In this document: positions 21,571-33,083 of the stretch, one piece after another
Layout: each line of letters starts with the position of its first letter
Position numbering within the stretch: position 1 is the stretch's first letter
Source: Lactuca virosa
Taxonomy: Eukaryota > Streptophyta > Magnoliopsida > Asterales > Asteraceae
Reading direction: 5' to 3'
Length of the DNA: 64,000 bases
Assembly: GCA_928212115.1 (NCBI GenBank)
Contig: CAKMRJ010000001.1
Location: 188,256,414-188,320,413, forward strand
Notes under the pieces: generated by a model
The model's input: only the letters and a program-made list of their open reading frames with translations
What the model was told of the DNA's origin: nothing
Database searches by the model: none
Position numbers and translations under genes: made by a program

Positions 21571-24006
21571 TGTAACTTCCCAAAAGTATCAACAAATTTA
21601 AACTTTTCAAAACAACCCATTTACTAATAAAAGTGTTTACAAAACGATTATTTCTAAAACATGATTTAAAAGTAGAGTCTCCCAAAATCCAATCATTTGT
21701 AAAACCAAGGATGGGTACGGTCACGCCTTCACCTTGCCACGATCCATGGAAGAACCTGAAACCATAAGCAAAAACTATAAGCATGAAGCTTAGTGAGTTC
21801 CCCTAAAGTACCAGCACATAAACAGATAACATATACAAATAACCATATGTATTGGGTCCACAACTAAAAGATTAGATTACCCCTGAGCCCACAATATGAG
21901 TCTAGCTTGCCTATCGAGCCCACATGTCATACCTGGCTAGCTCCTGAGCCCGTAGCATAAGTCTGGCATGCCTTCGGGGCCCACAACTTATGTATGGCTT
22001 GCTCCCTAGTCCAATTAGTCCTCAGACTGGAATATAAATGTTTATCTCTCAGTACGAGTCTGACATACCAACCGAGCCCTCAATATGAGTCTAGCATGCC
22101 CTACCTAGTCCTCAACTCGAATCTGGAATACTCCAATACCGTCAAGCCCTCAGTACGAATCTGGCATACCACCCGGTCCTCAGCTCGTATCTGAAATGCA
22201 TCTAAGCCCTCAGTATGAGTATGGCATACCACCTGGTCCTCAGCTCATATGTGGAATGCTCTAGGTTTTGTTAGCTACAACACGAAGTAGAACAACCTCA
22301 ACCCAACAAAATATGTCTATAAATAATAACATATATAGATAATCATGCAGATAGAATCGTAGGTAGTCCTACAGATCTACCATACCAGCATATTAATAAC
22401 TAGCATAATCATGCATATATATTCCATACTCAGTATATATCATTTAATATCAGGATATCAAACCAATAGGCCGGCCTTGGTGCCTTCGATCCATAATTAC
22501 AGTGAGGAAAAAAATCACCTCACAAAATGAACATAAGTTGATGAGGTCCCGACTCCGAATCTCAGCTCCAACCAACACCTATTCCTCCAAGTGACCAATC
22601 ACAATCAACATCCCAAAATACCCCAAATACCCTCAAGGTAAAACTTGGTCAAAGTCAACTGGTTAAAACAACTAGGTCAACTGAGTCAACCTAGTCGAGT
22701 CAAGCAAACCGAGTCAAGTTGACCGAGTCAACTCAGGGTGCGTACGTGGGGCGTACTCCGGAGGTATGCGGGACATACCGTCGTAAGTTCAAACTCCATT
22801 AAGAGTTTATTCCATTAAGTTATTACATCCAAAACTCAGATCCAAGCCACAAATGATGTCCTAAGTCATAAATTTTCCAACTTTATGCTTTTGCATGGTT
22901 ATAAAGTGCTTAATGTCCAAAATCCTAAGTTCTTAACCCAATAAGACATCACAACTCTTGGATGGAAGGGATAGAAGGGCCAAGATCACATTTTTATAGT
23001 TCATAATAGATTTATAATGGATAACGTTTCCAACTTTATCCATTAGAATGGACCCAATAAACAAGATCTAGTCTTTAAGTCTCAAAGGGACCCGAAAGAT
23101 CATATGTTTCATCTTAATCCATTAAGTACAAGTCTCGAACTTTTAGATCTGAATCAAAATGATGTTTAGATGGATAAAGTTTCCAACTTTATCCATAACA
23201 ATGTCACAAACTTCCAAGATGTAAACTTTATGCACTAAAACGACCAAAAGCTCATAACATCAAAAAACTAGTTAGATCTAACAAATGCATCATCAAGATT
23301 CAAACTTTATACCTCTAGAAGATAGATCAAGGTGAAAAAAAGTCCAGATCTACAAGCTCCAATGCAACCAACACTTCTCCAACAAGTTCCTTATTCTCCA
23401 AGGTGCAACATGCATACTCCAAAACACTCAAAAACACCTTCTTTTATCACAAAAGGATCAACTAGGGTTAGGGTATCATGGAAGGGGTGTTGGAGGGGTG
23501 GAGGCTGAGAATGGAGTGGGTTTGGGGGAGTTAAGGAGCTTAAATAGGGCTCAAACCATGAAAAGAGGATTTGGGCACTGATTACGTACGCCCATCGTGC
23601 TTCTGGGACACCCAACGTACTTAGGGTGCCTCGACATACGCCCCTCTGTACGCCTAGCGTACTCAGCATAATCCAAAACCGATCTAACTTCAAACGGGCA
23701 TAACTTCTACCTTCTAAGTCTGATTTTTACCATCTTTATATCCATGGAAAGGTAATGAGAACCTCTACACTTGTATCAACTTATCCTTTCCGAACAAAAA
23801 TCCAAATTTCATAAAAGCCTGAACTGACACTTTACGGAAATACCCCTTGGCGCCAAAACACTTACCGAACTCCCGGATCATCCAAATTACATTACCTACA
23901 CCCAAATGGGTCTAAATATATTTTCCTCAAAGGCTCTAAGACTGATGATACTCGGTCTTCGGGTCACCACCCCCACATAGGAAACGATTCGGAACAGGGC
24001 CTTACT
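21571..24006 (-). repeat. G1 right LTR (5' LTR)
   Basis: Homologous to 1598-3972 throughout. It begins TGTAACTTCCC, and the terminal CA appears changed to CT at 24005-24006. TATA box at 23539-23546, dyad array at 23584-23663, tandem block at about 21880-22262, acceptor-like module at about 21725-21800. Confidence 0.88.
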
Positions 24007-24011
24007 CCAAT

Positions 24012-24945
24012 TGACCAAAAGTCTACCAGGTTAGAAATGAAACGGTAAAATTCAACCCCAGATGGTCACCACGTCGTGGCCAATCCTTACCCATGATGTC
24101 GCAACTAAGCGACAAAATAATCATTGATCCCCTAAACCCCCACGTCGTAGCAACCAACTCGCCACGTCGTGGTTTCTGGGCATGAACAACCGACGGATTA
24201 AGACCTTAATCCATTAAGCCTTTAACTTAAAATCTACAAAAGGATTCTACGGACATCAAAGTCTCATAAATATATAAATTTTATGGGCATGCGTGCCCCA
24301 TGCATCTCCTTTACCCAAGCTAGGTCAAAAAGGTGGAAATGTGACCAAAACCCATACAAAGTTCTCAAACCAAATCCGACTCTTAGATCCATAAAATATA
24401 ATGCTCATGGGACTCAAAAATGAGATAAAGTTGTTAAATTTATTCTATCCACTCACTCTAATCAAAACCACAGACCATAACAAGCTAAAACAACCTAGAT
24501 CGAAGGGAATAAACCATAAATATGAAAGCTTGAATCCTTACAAACGGTCCAGAAAAAAATCTTTAAGATTGGAGGTGTTGGTTGCTTGATTCTTGCACCA
24601 AATCTTCTTTTTCTTCATTCAAAGTGCCCCAAAACACCAAAGATAAGATCAAATATGAGGGGGGGAGGGGGTAGGGTTTCATCAAATATCTTTGAGGTGA
24701 TTGAAGTTGACGGTGGAGGAAATCCCAACCATCATTTCCCTTAATTAGGGCCTTAAGGCCGAAATAATGGTTTGCCTAAAACAGACGTCGCGTCGTGGCC
24801 AATATATTGCGACGTCATGGCAGCCAATTTGAGACACACGATTAAAAGGGACATGCCACGTCGTGGGGAGACATCCTCCACGTCATGGCCAACACAAAAC
24901 TCAAAAATTACTTTAATTTCCCTACCTCAAGGATCCGGATGTTAC
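24012..24945 (-). repeat. Minus-oriented gypsy LTR fragment with CCACGTCGTGG words
   Basis: Ends GGATGTTACA at 24945. CCACGTCGTGG and close variants occur in two groups: 24069-24172 and 24785-24890. A TATA-like TTAATTA lies at 24741-24747. The LTR start is missing, so the copy is truncated on the left at the G1 insertion point. There is no polypurine tract at its right edge and no coding sequence. Confidence 0.6.
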
Positions 24946-25526
24946 AAATAACATCACAAATCAAATTCTCATTTAAAACCCATTTTTTTAGAAAACATAC
25001 GAAATCAAAAATTGGGACCTTGAATTGATCATATCGAGTAATGAGTTAAGATTCGAGTACCAATTTTGCTTATTACGATTAATTAACACAAAAAATGAGG
25101 CTTTCGGGAGAGAGCTCTTCGATCATGGAGTGAATTGTATAAAGTGTGTGTTGTGAATGTGAAAAGGTAAGAATTATATAACTCGGTTTCATAATTCACG
25201 TCGTGATAGCTAAATAAGTCGCGTCCTGAATCTCGATTCTTGAAACTTGAAATCTCAGGATCGTATAATCCCAATATTCATGTCGTGAACTTCAACATGT
25301 AGCGTCGTGAAAATTGGAGTTTTCCAAATTTTCTTCACTTCTTTTCTTAAATTTATATGATTGATATGATAGGAACAAATAACTATTCTCATGAACGTCA
25401 TTCCCTACAAGTGATACGTCATCAATGCAAAATAAATAATAAAAATGATAAAATTATAAAAACTACAAATACTAAATACTAATTATAAATAACGAATAAC
25501 CAAATAAACTAAATTAATTTAAAACT
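24946..25526 (-). other. Short internal remnant of G4
   Basis: About 580 bases, AT-rich, with GTCGTGA words between 25195 and 25310. It would be the 5' untranslated leader of G4 read on the minus strand. No gag frame is recognised. Confidence 0.4.
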
Positions 25527-25546
25527 GTTCCCCGACAATAGCGCCA
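25527..25546 (-). other. G4 primer binding site (tRNA-Asp type)
   Basis: Minus-strand TGGCGCTATTGTCGGGGAAC resembles TGGCGCCGTTGCCGGGGA, the site used by Athila-group gypsy elements, with two substitutions. It marks the left edge of a minus-oriented 5' LTR. Confidence 0.7.
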
Positions 25547-25552
25547 AAAACT

Positions 25553-26510
25553 TGATGTTTATATTTAATGCACTAGATTTACATTTATAAATCCTAATCT
25601 ATTGCATCTAAACCAACACCTACAGGCAGTCAACCTGACCGATTATAGTATAGTTTTGATTGGCAAGAGTGTCGAACTCAAGGGAACAGGTATGAATTAG
25701 TATTAGAATGTTTGATTATAGTTTATTCTAAATAAACGGAATTAATAAAATGAGGGTTTTGATTATAAACATTCAATAAAATACTAAAGAACAATATAAA
25801 TAAATTAGAAACGATTCACATTAAGTACTTTGGTTTAAACCCGATTACATCAACATCATGGTTAGTTATTAAAGTCCAATGCTTATTATTATTTATTTAC
25901 CGATTCCTATTATAATTAGTATTGTGGTTAGATTAAGTAATTTTCTATAAGGCAATTAACACATAAGTAATGCAATTAACTATTCAAACAATTATAACTA
26001 TATTCGGATTATGATAGATTTGATCGGAGAATTAACTTCATTGCTTATGAAAGTTAATAATAAGCATAAGTTTGTCGGTAAATGCTTCTCCAACACATTA
26101 AAATTCTGATTCAAATACCTAACCCTAGGTTTTGGTCAAAACACTAGTCAAAATCATTTAATGGTGGTAAAACATTTATTATTCAAGGTAACAAACTCTA
26201 GATTGATTGTCTAGATTCTACTAACTCGTTAACAAATAATAAAAATTAGATCTTTATCACATAAGGGTATCGATCAAACAAACATAGTTTATTTAATAAC
26301 TTCAAAATATACATATAACAAATAACTAATAATACATGTAGTCGTCTAATCCAAACACAAAGTAAAAGGGTTTTTAATCCCTAATTCAGAAAAGTAATAC
26401 ACAAATAAAAAAAAATCAAAATACTAAACGTGGTTAGAACAACAAAATGAATAATTCTCTTGACGAATCGGCTTATAGCCCCTGAGATTTGCGCTTCTTT
26501 CTGTTTAACA
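25553..26510 (-). repeat. G4 LTR (Athila-like)
   Basis: The left boundary TGATG follows the primer site by six bases. The right boundary, at TTTAACA 26510, is a guess from the CA end and from the start of FAR1-like coding soon after. AT-rich, and contains GTCGAACTCAAGGGAAC, a phrase common in such LTRs. No open frame of note. Confidence 0.5.
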
Positions 26511-26551
26511 ACCTTTCAGCTGCCTTCTAAACTCTCAAAACCATGGTTTTG

Positions 26552-26636
26552 GGGTTTCTTGTCAACCAAGGTGGTATAGGTTATAAAGATGCTCATATCA
26601 TAGTGAACAAAATGAATGATCGTCGAGATCACTTCC
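26552..26636 (+). pseudogene. FAR1-related pseudogene, upstream piece
   Basis: The plus-strand frame encodes GYKDAHIIVNKMNDRRDH and is continued directly by the frame at 30168 when the solo LTR G3 and one copy of its target duplication are left out. This segment corresponds to the part of FAR1/FHY3 proteins just before the MULE-type transposase domain. Upstream coding sequence is lost at G4. Confidence 0.7.
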
Positions 26637-26984
26637 TATCACACCCCTAGCTGGCAGCGGAAACGTCGGGCGGTGAGATGACATCATGAATCACAGTCAT
26701 TTGCATACACGAAACAAGCACAATAAATAACATAATATCGGTAATATTATTGCTGATAAAGGGTTTACATTGCTACTTGTTTAAAGTTACATCAACTAAA
26801 ATACATAAGTAACCCTCTAACCGGAGGATACTGAAACTAATCTATACAAGACTGTAACTCCATGACTTTATTCCATAATTGAAATCATCCTGCTTTTATT
26901 TCCTGAGACTACATGTGTTTTGAAAGAGTGTTAAATAAAAACTTGGTGAGTTCACGGGTTTGTAGTAACTTAAACGAAATGTAC

Positions 26985-27640
26985 TTTTATACCAAAAACA
27001 AAGTCTACTAAAAGTGCACTTTTCAACCAAAAGTATGTTACGTAGAATGTACTTTCTACAGAAAAAGTATGTTACTGGAAATGTATTTTTTATCCAAAAG
27101 TATGTTATGGAGAGTATACATTTTTACGAAAACGGTATGTTTATCCAAAAAAAATACTTTTATATTAAATAATATGTTTACCAAAATGCTACTTTTCTCC
27201 CAAGACAATACTTTTACCAAAACAATATTTTTCTACAAAAACAAAATTTTTATCAAAACAGTACTTTTTCCAAAACAATATGTTTATACCAAAGCAATAT
27301 TTTTTACCAAAAATTTACTTTTACCAAACCAGTACTTTTCTACCAAAACAATATTTTTCTCACAAAACGGTATATTTACCAAAACAATACTTTGTTGTTT
27401 ACCAAAACAGTAATTTTCTACCAAAGCAGTACTTGTCTGCCAAAACGGTATGTTTACCAAAATAATACTTTGTTGTTTACCAATACAATACTTTTCTACC
27501 ATAACAATACTTTTCTCCCATAACAGTATGTCTACTAAAGTAGTACTTTTCTACCAAAACAATATTTTTACCAAAACAATATTTTTACCAAAACAATACT
27601 TTGTTGTTTACCAAAACAGTATGTCTATTATAGCGCTGTT
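26985..27640. repeat. CCAAAACAGTACTTTT tandem array in G3
   Basis: About 30 imperfect copies of a unit near 20 bases (TTACCAAAACAATACTTTT). Open frames on both strands here are repeat artefacts. It lies near the 3' end of the LTR in its own reading direction. Confidence 0.9.
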
Positions 27641-27852
27641 AAATACTTTTCGAAACCGAAAAGTATTCTTTGAATATATAGATAGTTTTCTATCATATAT
27701 ATAATGTGTCTTTATTATCTTGAGTTTTCATAAATGATTTCTTGATAAAAATATATTCCTTGTATGTGTATAGGTTTTTCAATTTTCCTATATATTTTAT
27801 AACGTATGTTTCTTATCATGAGTCCCTTCTAAAATTATATTCACTGTGAGGT

Positions 27853-27992
<140 letters not shown>

Positions 27993-28772
27993 CTGTGAGG
28001 TCCTGAGCTATTTCCTGATATGCCTCTCCCGACGCTTCACCAGTACGTCAAAATGATAAAAGACAATTATCACCCAGTGTGACTCGGCCGTCAGTATTGT
28101 AGCTAGTAGTCACAGGTTGGATGTCAACTCGTATACATCTATACATAATTCTTCCGCTCTTAAGAATTAACGATTATAAGCCAGAGGTCTTTCTAAGTAT
28201 AGTGATACTTAGTTTGATGAATATCAAGTTTTTTGTTATTATTCCTGTAATAATATACAATACTGCAAATCATTTCTCAATTCGAGGTTCCAGAATATTA
28301 CTATCAAATTTGGTATTGAGGTAGACGTTCTACAATACATTATACTATATTAATTTATATATATTTAATCAATTTGGTGACCCTTACTTTGTATTGTAAT
28401 TTTCTAGGAAAAATATGTACAGTTATACCCAATACTGAATTTGAAACATATTAATAACCCTAACTTTTATAACAAGTTTTTGGTTATTATTCCCGCAGTA
28501 ATACACAATATTTAAATCATTCCTTTATTCGAGGTTCCATAGTATTACTACTGAACTTGGTATTGAGATAAAGTTTCTACAATACAATTCCACTGTATTA
28601 ATTTATTGATATTTAATCAATTTGCTGGCCCTAACTTTTTATTATAAGTTTCCGGGCAAAATATCTACAATACTATTCACTACAGTAATCCTTGTTTAAA
28701 CTGTGTTTTGATAAAGTTTAAATACCATTTCTATAAACCTAATAGAAAAAACACAGTTTATTGCTTGAATCC

Positions 28773-28784
28773 CCCCCCCCCCTC
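28773..28784. repeat. Poly-C run
   Basis: A run of eleven to twelve C residues, which may be a length-variable or assembly-uncertain site. Confidence 0.9.
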
Positions 28785-28914
28785 CTCCAAAAAACCGATT
28801 AAAATTTTAAAATAGGCCCGTGACACTCACTTGGTTGAAGCGTATCCGAGTAACCGGAGATATTAACAATTTCCGAAAAATAGCAGTTTTGAAGTCTGGT
28901 GAATAGTTCTGCTT

Positions 28915-29110
28915 GAATAGTGTTTTACCGGTGAATAGTGTTTCACCGGAAAAGGTTGCCAGAGCTTCATCGGAAAATTGGTCGGAAACTTCACCGGAAA
29001 CAGCGCCGACGAATAGTGTTTTGCTGAAAAAATTGCGGACAACACACAACAGCGATCGGGGGGGAGGCTAGTCGGAGCTTTGCCGGTGCTTGGTCGGAAG
29101 AAAAAGGTGG
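28915..29110. promoter_or_regulatory. CACCGG/CCGGTG word cluster in G3 leader
   Basis: TTTACCGGTGAATAGTGTTT is followed by several TCACCGGAAA and GTCGGA words over 200 bases. It lies about 160-350 bases downstream of the TATA box in minus-strand reading. Similar CACCGG palindromes are known from maize Sirevirus LTRs; function here is unknown. Confidence 0.5.
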
Positions 29111-29268
29111 CGGACGAAGATTGTTAGACTCGATTGTAATTCTCCAGCGCGGCGCTAGCTGGATGATAGTGGTTTCGACCAACGGAGCTAGGCGGCTACG
29201 GTGGTTCTGGCCGACAGTGATCGAGAGAGAGAAGACAGATGTGTAATAAAATGAGGAGCCCTCCCCCC

Positions 29269-29276
29269 TTTTTATA
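29269..29276 (-). promoter_or_regulatory. TATA box of G3
   Basis: Minus-strand TATAAAAA followed by a G-rich run, about 890 bases from the LTR start. Confidence 0.6.
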
Positions 29277-30167
29277 GTTTTCCAAATGTTGATCTGTCTG
29301 TCCGTATCGCTTTCAATCCAACAGCTAAGATTAAAGCTTGATATCTTATCCAACCAACGACAAACGTTTCTTGAAAAATAGGTGGCAGCGTTTTCATTAA
29401 TAAAATCAAATACTAGATGCTTTTCTAAGCAAAACGGTTCGATTTCGAGTCATTAAGAAATAGTGTAGCTATCCTAAAGAAGCATTTGGAAGTGTTTTTT
29501 GGACATTATCCGTTTATAGTTGCAAACTTTCACTTCGTAAAAGAGTCGATACGATTTGAGACAAAAATGACCCTATAGATCACCCGAAGTTTACTTAGGG
29601 AAGAAGGCGAACTTTAGCCGTTCAACCCTATCTACAACAGCTCGGGGTATTTTCGGGTAGAAAAAAGTTAAGAACATGATAAATTCCTAAATTTAATGAG
29701 ACTCGTAGGAAAGTTGTCCGGGAATGAAAATTAATTTCCTAAGATGTCTCGTTTTTCGTCTGAATGTCAGGATTTGACACATAACAGGCGCAAAGTTGTT
29801 ACACGGTTGGTCGTTTTCTTAAAACGGCTACATATTTTGCATACGAACTCTGTTTTCGACGTTCTTTATGTCTGAATTTTCCTAATTTCAAGGACTATGT
29901 GATGAAACTATTTATACCACATACTAATCTCCAATACATGTATCTCTTTCAATCATATGTACTAACCCAAACGTTATGTATACCGAAACTGTTTGTTTAT
30001 GAAGGACTCGTATCAATCTAAGACTTAATTAATATTTTGGATGTATTTCAAAGTATAATACCCTATAATCATAAAAATGATAGCTTTATTATTCAGTAGG
30101 TCTATTACAACAATGATTGGGTTAACATTGTTCGTTTAACGATGACCTAATTTCTATAGTTGTCACA

Positions 30168-31887
30168 CTACCCAAATTATTCATTTGAGTTCAATTGTGA
30201 AGATAATATTTTGGATGCTATGTTTTGGGCTGATGAAAGAGAGAAGACATCTTATGTGGAATTTGGAGATGTTATCTCGTTTGATGTAACTTTCCAAATA
30301 AAAAACAAGTATGTTATTCTATCTAGTTTTTTTTTAATTTATTCATATACGAATATTTTAAATTTATGTGTTCTATTCATATGTGAATATAACAATTATT
30401 TTAATATAATAATTTATTCGTGTATTATTATTATTATTATTATTATTAATATTATTATAACTCTATTCACTCATGAATACATCAAACATTTACTTTAATA
30501 AACATTTTTTTGTGTTATCGTTATTGAATGGTTTATGTTCTATTTACTACTTGACCACCATTAAAAATCAGTTATTGTTGGAGCGAGGTTGTTAATCAAT
30601 GCATTGAGTCCTACTCTTGGTTGCTTAAAGCTTTTCTTATAACTCATGGGAAAGATCCAACACTAGTTTTAACTGACCAAGATCCGACAATAAAATAAGT
30701 TATTGAGAATGTGTTCCCTAATTCAAAACACTGACTATATATGTGACATATAATGAAGAAGTTGCAAAAAAAAAAATATATGCTTTTAGTGAAAGTAAAT
30801 GTTTCATTATTTAGTCATACGTTTCAATATGTTGCATATTACTATTTATTCATACATGAATATAGTAATTTTTTTCAAATATTAGTATATTAACTTATGA
30901 ATATGTATTAGTATCTTACTTATTAATATTTATCCATCTATGAATAAATATAGAAGTTTACTTTTTATTTCTTTATATAGGTATCAAATGATTTATTAAT
31001 GAATATAGACTGTAGAAAAAGATTCACGAAGGTTGTTTAGGACATACCAATGAAACATGATGTCTTTAAGGTGAAGTGCGAGTTGCTTATAAAGGAATTC
31101 AATCTTGAAGAGAATAGATGGTTTAAAGACATATTTACAGCAGGTAGTTCATTGATACTTGGATATTTTAATGATATTCCAATGTGTGAGTTGAAGAAGA
31201 CTACGTCAAGGTCAAGAATATGAATGCTTTTTTAATGCCTACTCAGAAACTTGGAATTTGCTTTTAATTAAAGCAAATGAATACTCAATAAGAGCTTGAT
31301 AAGGCAACAAAGAAAGCATCATATATATTGAAAAAACCTTGAGGATTATAACTACAAGCAGCAAAAGTTTATACAAGGTAATGTAATAACTTGTTATGAA
31401 TACTGTAATATTTATATATAAATATAAGAATATTCATATATGAATAGTTTTATTTTTTTAACGAAAACGAATATTGTAATATTCATATATGAATATTTTT
31501 TTGTGATTATTCATATATTACTATTACAATATTCATATATTAATTTTTTGATTATGTAAAATTGCATATATGAATACCATAATATTTAGATATGACTATT
31601 AGATTAACCATATATGAATATTTTGATTATGTGAAAACTAAAGCAAGAAGATTGTTATATTCATATATGAATATTTATATATGAGTACTAATGTGTGAAT
31701 AGATATAATTATTAGATTATTGATACATAAATGTTCTAATTATGTTAAAATACGAACATGTTCATACATGAATATGAACACTTATATTGGATATAAAATG
31801 TGATTATTCATATATGAAAATTTATATATGATTATTCATATATGAATATGAGTACTTATATATTATTGAATGTAATATTTATATATG

Positions 31888-31950
<63 letters not shown>

Positions 31951-32450
31951 GAATATGAGTAATTATATATGATTTAATATATGTAACTTATTTTTAACTT
32001 TTTTATTATATTTTTGTATGAGGTTGGACTAAAACTTAAAAGATAAAGAAATTCCTGAAAAGTACATTTTAAAAAGATGGAGAAAGGATGTGATATCAAT
32101 GAATTATTATTTTAGTTCACATCAATCTGGTTCAGGGAATCATGAGACTTTGAATCTTTTCAATGAATCATATTATTGTTTAAAATCATGCTTAGATATT
32201 GTAAGAGGCGTCAAACATAAATTGACTTCCTTTGTTGAGAAACAACATGTGTTGTTGCAAGAATTCGAGAGTGATAGTATATTTGGAGGAGTAAAAAACA
32301 AGATGGACGTAAAAGTTGTAAGCAAGCTTAGGGTTGTTTCTATTCCATAAGATATACATATTCATGTTCCCTAAGTTCAAATAAATAAAGGTTCTTGAAT
32401 CAAGAAAAAAAACCAAGTGCCGCTGAAAAAGCATATGTTAATTCTAAAAA
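30168..32450 (+). pseudogene. FAR1/FHY3-related (MULE transposase domain) pseudogene
   Basis: Plus-strand coding fragments in the order of a FAR1-type protein: FWADEREKTSYVEFGDVISFD (30225-30300), SYSWLLKAFLITHGKDPTL and LTDQDPTI (30605-30700), FPNSKH and HIMKKL (30715-30765), RKRFTKVV to LEENRWFKDIF (31010-31135), FNDIPM and TTSRSR (31165-31220), ATKKASYILKKP (31290-31340), and PEKYILKRWRKDVIS to CLDIVRG and FVEKQHVLLQEF (32050-32275). There are many stops and frameshifts. A donor-like AAGGTAATG lies at 31375-31383. AT-rich stretches separate the fragments. FAR1 proteins are transposase-derived transcription factors; this copy is dead, and may be a host gene copy or a MULE remnant. Confidence 0.85.
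31385..31995. repeat. AT-rich ATTCATATATGAAT palindrome-rich stretch
   Basis: The palindrome ATTCATATATGAAT and near copies occur about a dozen times, with a (TA)n run at about 31886-31944. Single and variant copies are also present at 30330-30480 and 30840-30960, always between FAR1-like coding fragments. It probably occupies an intron-like position after VYT/R. Confidence 0.75.
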
Positions 32451-32764
32451 ACAAACAAGAGTGTGCTCATGATGTGGAGAAATAGTTCCTCACAATTACG
32501 TACATGTCTAATAAAAATTGCAGTTGTTCAATCAAAAAAGACATGTAGGTTTTTTTATTCAGTTATGAATACAATATTGCTTCATTTTTTTGTTTTTATA
32601 TGTTATTTCCTTCTATTCATTTACGAGTATATAGATAATAATCATAAATGATTAGTTAGTATGTGAATAGTAAAGACATGTATATTCTTATGTGACTTAT
32701 AAAGTTATATTCAGGTTTGAATAATACAATATATATGGATTAATCATAAGTTAATGCAGGATCC
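32451..32764. other. AT-rich flank, no gene seen
   Basis: About 310 bases between the FAR1 remnant and the E3 LTR. Contains low-complexity AT sequence and ATTCATTTACGAATA-type words, nothing else. Confidence 0.6.
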
Positions 32765-33069
32765 TGTTTTGACGATCGGCTTGTGCGGAATAATAAGATC
32801 TTGACGATTTAACGATAACAAAAATATGGGCAACACAAATATGAGTAATATGATCATTTACTAGAAAGAGAGAAAATATTTCAATGAAGAACTATTGGGT
32901 TGGGAGAGATAACTCTATCATTCTCTCTAACTAGAAAGAGACTTATGGTGCACAAAATAAAATGACCACACTCTCTCTATCTATAGAGAAAGGTACCTTA
33001 TAAACAATAAAAATGAATATCATAACCTAACTATCACTCATAACTGTAGAGCAGTTTCATGCTCGAACA
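32765..33069 (-). repeat. E3 left LTR (3' LTR)
   Basis: About 305 bases. The right edge CTCGAACA is followed by a reverse polypurine tract. The left edge is taken at TGTTTTGACG but TGCAGGATCC (32755) is possible. Minus-strand TTTATAAGG near 33000 is a likely TATA box. The partner LTR is not in the window. Confidence 0.6.
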
Positions 33070-33083
33070 ATCTCTCCCTATAT
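33070..33083 (-). other. E3 polypurine tract
   Basis: Minus-strand ATAGGGAGAGAT abuts the LTR end. Weaker than in E1 and E4, but in the right place. Confidence 0.65.

Larger units (their letters stand above)
1598..24006 (-). mobile_element. G1: non-coding Ty3/gypsy-type LTR element, split by E1
   Basis: Two long LTRs (1598-3972 and 21571-24006) in the same orientation flank an internal region that, without the nested E1, is about 4.2 kb. A tRNA-iMet primer site lies next to the right LTR and a purine tract next to the left LTR, so the element reads on the minus strand. The flanks TCAAT (1593-1597) and CCAAT (24007-24011) are a target duplication with one change. No gag or pol is recognisable, so it is either a large non-coding derivative (LARD type) or heavily decayed. 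The post-LTR sequence resembles the same place in G5, which suggests a chromovirus (Tekay/Del-like) relative. Confidence 0.8.

Noticed and set aside
27069..27704. Overlapping open frames on both strands
   Set aside because: They are translations of the 20-base tandem repeat in G3.
28807..29353. Minus-strand frames of 60-120 codons
   Set aside because: They overlap each other in the G3 leader, contain the CACCGG word cluster and resemble no family.
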